In this document: piece by piece, positions 5,169-8,519 of the stretch
Layout: each line of letters starts with the position of its first letter
Position numbering within the stretch: the first letter of the stretch is position 1
Source of the DNA: Desulfobacterales bacterium
Lineage (GTDB): Bacteria; Desulfobacterota; Desulfobacteria; Desulfobacterales; UBA5852
Assembly: GCA_016735415.1 (NCBI GenBank)
Contig: JAERRP010000347.1
Location: 1 to 8,519 of the forward strand
Length of the DNA: 8,519 nt
Reading direction: 5' to 3'
Program-made: the position numbers and the translations under genes
The notes under the pieces: model-generated
Seen by the model: the letters and a program-made list of their open reading frames with translations, nothing else
Database searches by the model: none
Told to the model about the DNA's origin: nothing

Positions 5169-6326
5169 TCAGGGGGCGAGGGCCTGTTCGGGAACCAGCA
5201 CGCGACCTTCCAGCAGTCGCCGGGCGGTTCGGCCCAGAACGGCTTCGCGGTAGTAAATTCCGTCGGTCAGCGTGTCGATAACGGCTCCGACTTCGATGAC
5301 ACCGCTGGGATGGCCGATTCGCAGCATGTCCTTTTCGCGGGCCGCCTCAGAAACCAGATCGTAGGCGACGGTGCCCGGTGCCATGGCCGCTCCCGCTGTT
5401 GAAATCCCCCCGCTGACGGCAAACGAACGGTGGAGCGTTCCCATGGACATGATACGTGCCACCAGGTCGACGTCGCCGGCGGAAATCGACCGGCCGCCGG
5501 CCGCCGTGTAAGGTTTGGGCGAGGTCAGCATGGCAATCTTGGGAACGGCCTGGCTGCGCCGGGTCGCTTCTTCTTCATTTTGCGCCAGACCCACCACGAC
5601 CGCGACCTTACAGCGGATGGTTTCCAGCAGCATTTTAACACGCGCGTCGTTTTCGATCCTTTCGATTTCGGTCCCTTCCAGTCCCAGTGAGGCTGCCCGG
5701 ACCAGTACCACGGGATTGGCGGCGTCGATAATGGTAAAATCAACCGCACCCAATTCAGGAAGCTTCAGAGTATCAGTGCGGTTTCCGGTCGGGAAAAGCG
5801 ATCCGGTCAGTGTGCCGCCGGGGTCCGCGAAGCGCAGGGTAATTCGGGCGCCTGTGCCGGGAACGCCGTCAATGGCATAATTGCCCTGGCTGTCGAACCG
5901 GCCGTTTTTAACCGGTACTTCAGCGACAATGAGTTTGTTCGTGTTTTTCTGGTGAATCCGGACGCGGGTGATCGGCGCGACGGCGTTGACCAGGCCCTCG
6001 TCGATGGCAAAGGGGCCAACGGCCGAGGAGATGTTGCCGCAGTTACTCTTGAAATCCACAATGGGCCGGTCGATGGAGACCTGCCCGAAGTTGTAGACAA
6101 CATCATAATCCGAAGATGGGGAGGGACTGATGATGGCGACTTTGCTGGCCGTGCTGACCCCTCCGCCGACACCGTCCATCTGCCTGCCGTTAGGATCCGG
6201 ACTGCCGTAGGCCACCAGGATAACCCGGTCCCGCATCTGCGGATCGGCGGGGAGATGGTTGGCGTGGAAAAACAAGCCCTTGCTGGTGCCGCCGCGCATC
6301 AGGACGGCCGGGATTCTTTTTTGCAT
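5169..6326 (-). CDS. prpF: PrpF-family aconitate/methylaconitate isomerase
   Basis: This 385-residue protein is close to the usual length of PrpF isomerases, which have two pseudo-symmetric domains with the diaminopimelate epimerase-like fold. Known members move the double bond or change cis/trans geometry in 2-methylaconitate, trans-aconitate or 4-oxalomesaconate. Visible motifs: LMRGGTSKGLFF (9-20), MDGVGGGVSTASKVAII (50-66) with Lys62, and SNCGNISSAVGPFAID (94-109) with Cys96. Lys62 and Cys96 are spaced like Lys73 and Cys107 of Shewanella PrpF; that lysine is the proposed base. No methylcitrate genes (prpB, prpC, acnD) are nearby, while tcuA and tcuB are, so trans-aconitate to cis-aconitate is a more likely reaction than methylaconitate isomerisation (inference). 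The purine run AAGGGGG precedes the ATG. It is the first gene of the minus-strand operon behind the promoter at 6417-6432. Confidence 0.85.
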   Translation of the reverse strand: MQKRIPAVLMRGGTSKGLFFHANHLPADPQMRDRVILVAYGSPDPNGRQMDGVGGGVSTASKVAIISPSPSSDYDVVYNFGQVSIDRPIVDFKSNCGNISSAVGPFAIDEGLVNAVAPITRVRIHQKNTNKLIVAEVPVKNGRFDSQGNYAIDGVPGTGARITLRFADPGGTLTGSLFPTGNRTDTLKLPELGAVDFTIIDAANPVVLVRAASLGLEGTEIERIENDARVKMLLETIRCKVAVVVGLAQNEEEATRRSQAVPKIAMLTSPKPYTAAGGRSISAGDVDLVARIMSMGTLHRSFAVSGGISTAGAAMAPGTVAYDLVSEAAREKDMLRIGHPSGVIEVGAVIDTLTDGIYYREAVLGRTARRLLEGRVLVPEQALAP

Positions 6327-6416
6327 GGATAGACCCCCTTCCGGAAAGCCGGTTCGCCGGGTAAGGACAGGCTGCCCGGGATGGCCGTGTTGAGCGGGTG
6401 ACGCTCTTCAAATATC

Positions 6417-6432
6417 AGCAAGAAAAGTGCCA
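6417..6432 (-). promoter_or_regulatory. Strong sigma-54 promoter for the prpF operon
   Basis: Read on the minus strand this is TGGCACTTTTCTTGCT, a complete match to TGGCAC-N5-TTGCW with GG and GC ten bases apart. Transcription would start near 6406, about 80 bases before prpF, and run away from the activator gene. A small inverted repeat (GAGCG 6392-6396, CGCTC 6402-6406) lies at the predicted start. The promoter is in the gap directly after the sigma-54 activator gene, so control by that protein is very likely. Confidence 0.75.
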
Positions 6433-6441
6433 GCGTGGCAC
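6427..6441. promoter_or_regulatory. Palindrome overlapping the -24 element of prpF
   Basis: GTGCCAGCGTGGCAC has perfect 6-bp arms around GCG. One arm is the -24 element of the prpF promoter itself. Its 6-3-6 form and outer bases (GnnnCA-N3-TGnnnC) resemble the two palindromes before tcuA, although the inner bases differ. It may be a regulatory site or a by-product of the TGGCAC sequence. Confidence 0.3.
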
Positions 6442-6460
6442 GGTCCGGAGAGGCAGGGGG

Positions 6461-8392
6461 TCAGTTGATATCGAGTTCCTTGATTTTCCGCCACAAGGTG
6501 GTTCGACTGATTCCCAGGGATTCAGCGGCTTTGCCTTTTTGAAACCGGGCCAACTCGAGGGCTTCCATGATGATGGCCCGTTCGTCCTGCAGGGTTTTTT
6601 GCTTCATACGGGAATTAAGCGGCATCGGCGGGAGGGGGTTGGTCGCTGCGGGTAGCGCCGCCGAAGCATAATCGACCAGTTCCTGGTAAAGAACGTCCAG
6701 CATGTCGTGGTTGCACCGCAGATTGCAGTTCATCACGATCCGTTCGGCAAAGTTTCGCAGTTGACGCACATTGCCGGGCCAGTCATAGCGCTTCAAAAGG
6801 TCCAGATAGGATTCCGGCAGGATGATTGGCTCCAGGGCCGTCTGCCGGTCCGAGAAAAGCCCGATAAAATGGCCGATCAGGAGCGGGATGTCCTCCTGCC
6901 GTTCGCGCAGCGGCGGGACCTGGATACGCAGGACATTGAGCCGGAAAAAAAGGTCGGCCCGAAATTTGCCTTCCTGGACGGCCGCACTCAGGTCACGAGT
7001 GGCCGCGGTTACAACGCGCACATCTATCGGGATTTGGCGGTCGCCCCCGACCCGCATGACCTCTCGTTCCTGGAGGACGCGCAGCAGTCGAATCTGCACG
7101 GCGGCGGGTGTCGTGTCGATTTCATCCAGGAAAATGGTGCCTTGGTGCGCAATTTCAAAACGGCCCGGTTTGCCGCCCTTTTTGGTTCCGGTAAAGGCGC
7201 CTTCCACGTAGCCGAACAACTCGCTTTCCAGTAATTGTAAGGGCAATGCGGCGCAGTTGACCGAGACAAAAGGGTGGGCCGCGCGCCGGCTGAGTCTGTG
7301 GATGCCGTGGGCGAAAATTTCCTTGCCGGTGCCGGTTTCCCCCATCACCAGGATGGTGGATTCCGTCCGGGCGTATTCACGGCCAAGATTGACCGTGTCA
7401 CGCATGGCGGAACTCGCATGGACCAGATCGTCCAGGTCATATTTGGCGACAAGGCCCCGGGAGAGGGAACGGCGAACCACATGTTCCGAGCGTATAACGC
7501 GGCCGATGTCCCGAAAGGTGGATACGGCCCCGATGATCTGGCCCTCCAGAATGACCGGCAGATGGTTGAAGATAAACTGGTCCTGTTTGATCTGTGCAAG
7601 GCGATCCTGGATGGGTTTTTTTAACCGCAGCACACGGGGGATCGGGCTGTCGGGAATCAGGTGGGTAATATGCCGCCCGATGGCCTGGTCGCTGCCGATG
7701 AGCAGGAGATGGCTGGCCATGGCGTTGCAGGCGGTGATATGACCGCGCTCATCCACGGCGATGATGCCGTCGGAGGCTGCGTCCACAATGGCGCGGTACC
7801 GGCGACCGGTGGCCTTCTGTTCGCGGCTGGAGCGGGCGACGGACTTGGCGTTTTCAATCGTGGCCGCGATATCTTCGTCCGATGTTTTGATTTCGATAAA
7901 CGTCAGGTCGCAGCTGAGCGCTATCTGCTGGGTGACGCTGCCGCCCACCACGACGTCGCAGCCACTCTGTTTGGCCTGACTGATGCCCTCTGCGAGACTG
8001 GCCTTGTCCTGGTAAATCTTCTGGATGAGCTCGACATCCAGAAGATCCTCGAGGATGGTGATGGCACTCATTTCCTGGCGGAAAGCGGGCAGCAGAATCC
8101 GTCGTCCGTATTGGGCGGCGGCCTGCAAGCTGACGAGAATGTCCAGCGATCGGTGGGGAAAGGAGAGGACGGGGATTTGCAGGTTTTCGCGCAGAAGGTG
8201 GGCCGTCCCACGGCGGCTGATGATGACCTCGACCCCGTTGCGCTCCATTTCGGCCCCGATGGCAATGGCATCGTCCAACCCCTGGGTGTTGATGTAAATA
8301 TGATCATGCTGAGCGGTGGCGATGGTCTGAATACGCTCGATCAGCGACTGGCTGGAGGCAAAAATGCCGATACGAATTTTTTTGGCGGGCAT
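6461..8392 (-). CDS. PrpR-type sigma-54-dependent transcriptional activator
   Basis: This is a 643-residue enhancer-binding protein. Residues about 1-190 form a PrpR-type N-terminal sensor (IRIGIFASS at 6-14, VVVGGSVTQQIA at 147-158), known in PrpR to detect a pathway metabolite. A PAS-like domain spans about 197-300 (YRAIVDAASDGIIAVDERG). The AAA+ domain (about 320-560) has Walker A GETGTGKE (351-358), the sigma-54 contact loop as GAFTGT (398-403) instead of GAFTGA, Walker B TIFLDEID (419-426), the arginine-finger region FRADLFFRLN (477-486) and sensor II WPGNVRQLRN (538-547). A Fis-type helix-turn-helix closes the protein (about 605-643, GKAAESLGISRTTLWRKI). There is no receiver domain, so it is a ligand sensor rather than a two-component regulator. 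It probably activates the -24/-12 promoters before prpF and tcuA. Its own ribosome site is weak (GGATG a few bases before the ATG). Confidence 0.92.
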   Translation of the reverse strand: MPAKKIRIGIFASSQSLIERIQTIATAQHDHIYINTQGLDDAIAIGAEMERNGVEVIISRRGTAHLLRENLQIPVLSFPHRSLDILVSLQAAAQYGRRILLPAFRQEMSAITILEDLLDVELIQKIYQDKASLAEGISQAKQSGCDVVVGGSVTQQIALSCDLTFIEIKTSDEDIAATIENAKSVARSSREQKATGRRYRAIVDAASDGIIAVDERGHITACNAMASHLLLIGSDQAIGRHITHLIPDSPIPRVLRLKKPIQDRLAQIKQDQFIFNHLPVILEGQIIGAVSTFRDIGRVIRSEHVVRRSLSRGLVAKYDLDDLVHASSAMRDTVNLGREYARTESTILVMGETGTGKEIFAHGIHRLSRRAAHPFVSVNCAALPLQLLESELFGYVEGAFTGTKKGGKPGRFEIAHQGTIFLDEIDTTPAAVQIRLLRVLQEREVMRVGGDRQIPIDVRVVTAATRDLSAAVQEGKFRADLFFRLNVLRIQVPPLRERQEDIPLLIGHFIGLFSDRQTALEPIILPESYLDLLKRYDWPGNVRQLRNFAERIVMNCNLRCNHDMLDVLYQELVDYASAALPAATNPLPPMPLNSRMKQKTLQDERAIIMEALELARFQKGKAAESLGISRTTLWRKIKELDIN

Positions 8393-8519
8393 GATTCATC
8401 CGATTTGTGAGTTAGTGCCCATCCAGAAAAGGCATCTTTCGGCCCAGGACAGCGTTCTTGCTCTTTTGAAATCCTCGACGTAGCCTGGCTACGCCTGCGG
8501 TTTCAAAATCGCTGCGGCC
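8393..8519. other. Region upstream of the activator gene, reaching the window edge
   Basis: No convincing promoter or full gene is visible in these 127 bases. On the minus strand a 36-codon open frame enters from the right edge and ends at a TAA near 8412-8414, with the C-terminus GRKMPFLDGH. It could be the end of an upstream gene, but it runs through the hairpin at 8464-8508, so it may only be the translation of a repeat element. Confidence 0.3.
8464..8508. repeat. Imperfect long hairpin, possible dispersed repeat element
   Basis: TTTTGAAA (8464-8471) pairs perfectly with TTTCAAAA (8501-8508). Inside, CGTAGCC (8479-8485) pairs perfectly with GGCTACG (8487-8493) around a single base. The seven-base segments between the stems pair only partly. 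Such two-step palindromes in intergenic DNA are often copies of short dispersed repeats. The missing T-tract argues against a terminator. Copy number cannot be judged from one window. Confidence 0.5.

Noticed and set aside
5169..6326. Methylcitrate-pathway (propionate) assignment of the PrpF-type gene
   Set aside because: No prpB, prpC or acnD is present in the window and the partners are tcuA/tcuB; kept only as an alternative because genes outside the window are unseen.
7661..8410. 249-codon open frame on the plus strand opposite the activator gene
   Set aside because: Glycine/aspartate-rich translation without domain features, fully antisense to the PrpR-type sensor and PAS regions; a shadow frame.
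1..8519. CRISPR array, tRNA, rRNA, insertion sequence or prophage module
   Set aside because: No regularly spaced repeats, RNA-gene-like structure, transposase or phage motifs were seen in any part of the window.

Overview
The window looks like an accessory catabolic gene cluster from a Gram-negative, probably anaerobic bacterium. The coding DNA is moderately GC-rich and the strand layout is clean. Gene control appears to run through sigma-54 (-24/-12) promoters and a large PrpR-type enhancer-binding protein. The style (PrpR-like activator, TcuA/TcuB redox pair, single-repeat AbrB carrier, dispersed-looking hairpin at the right edge) would fit Desulfobacterota or a similar lineage. That placement is inference only: no rRNA or marker gene is present.

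Layout: (1) Positions 2-91 hold the last 29 codons of an unidentified plus-strand gene. (2) 231-452 encodes a 73-residue protein that resembles the first half of a PCC/DUF296 domain. (3) 453-768 is a 316-base regulatory region with two matching 15-bp palindromes, an AT-rich stretch with an IHF-like site, a -24/-12-like promoter and a 16-bp palindrome at the predicted start of transcription. (4) 769-2211 and 2183-3283 are an overlapping plus-strand pair, tcuA (FAD dehydrogenase for tricarballylate or a related acid) and tcuB (membrane Fe-S partner). (5) A convergent minus-strand operon follows, in transcription order prpF-type isomerase (6326-5169), NAD-type isocitrate/isopropylmalate-family dehydrogenase (5070-3955) and a half-size AbrB-type membrane protein (3872-3444). 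The N-terminus of the last gene is cut by an in-frame amber codon. (6) 8392-6461 encodes the sigma-54 activator, upstream of and co-directional with the prpF operon. A textbook -24/-12 promoter lies between them at 6417-6432. (7) The right edge holds an imperfect 45-base hairpin that may be a dispersed repeat.

Working model (inference): the cluster handles a C6 tricarboxylate such as tricarballylate or trans-aconitate. TcuA with TcuB would interconvert tricarballylate and cis-aconitate using the quinone pool. PrpF would isomerise trans-aconitate (or a related aconitate) to the cis form. An aconitase encoded elsewhere would give an isocitrate-like hydroxyacid. The NAD-dependent beta-decarboxylating dehydrogenase would then oxidise it. 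The PrpR-like protein would sense the pathway and activate both converging operons through sigma-54. The usual TcuC transporter and LysR-type TcuR known from enteric tcu loci are absent.
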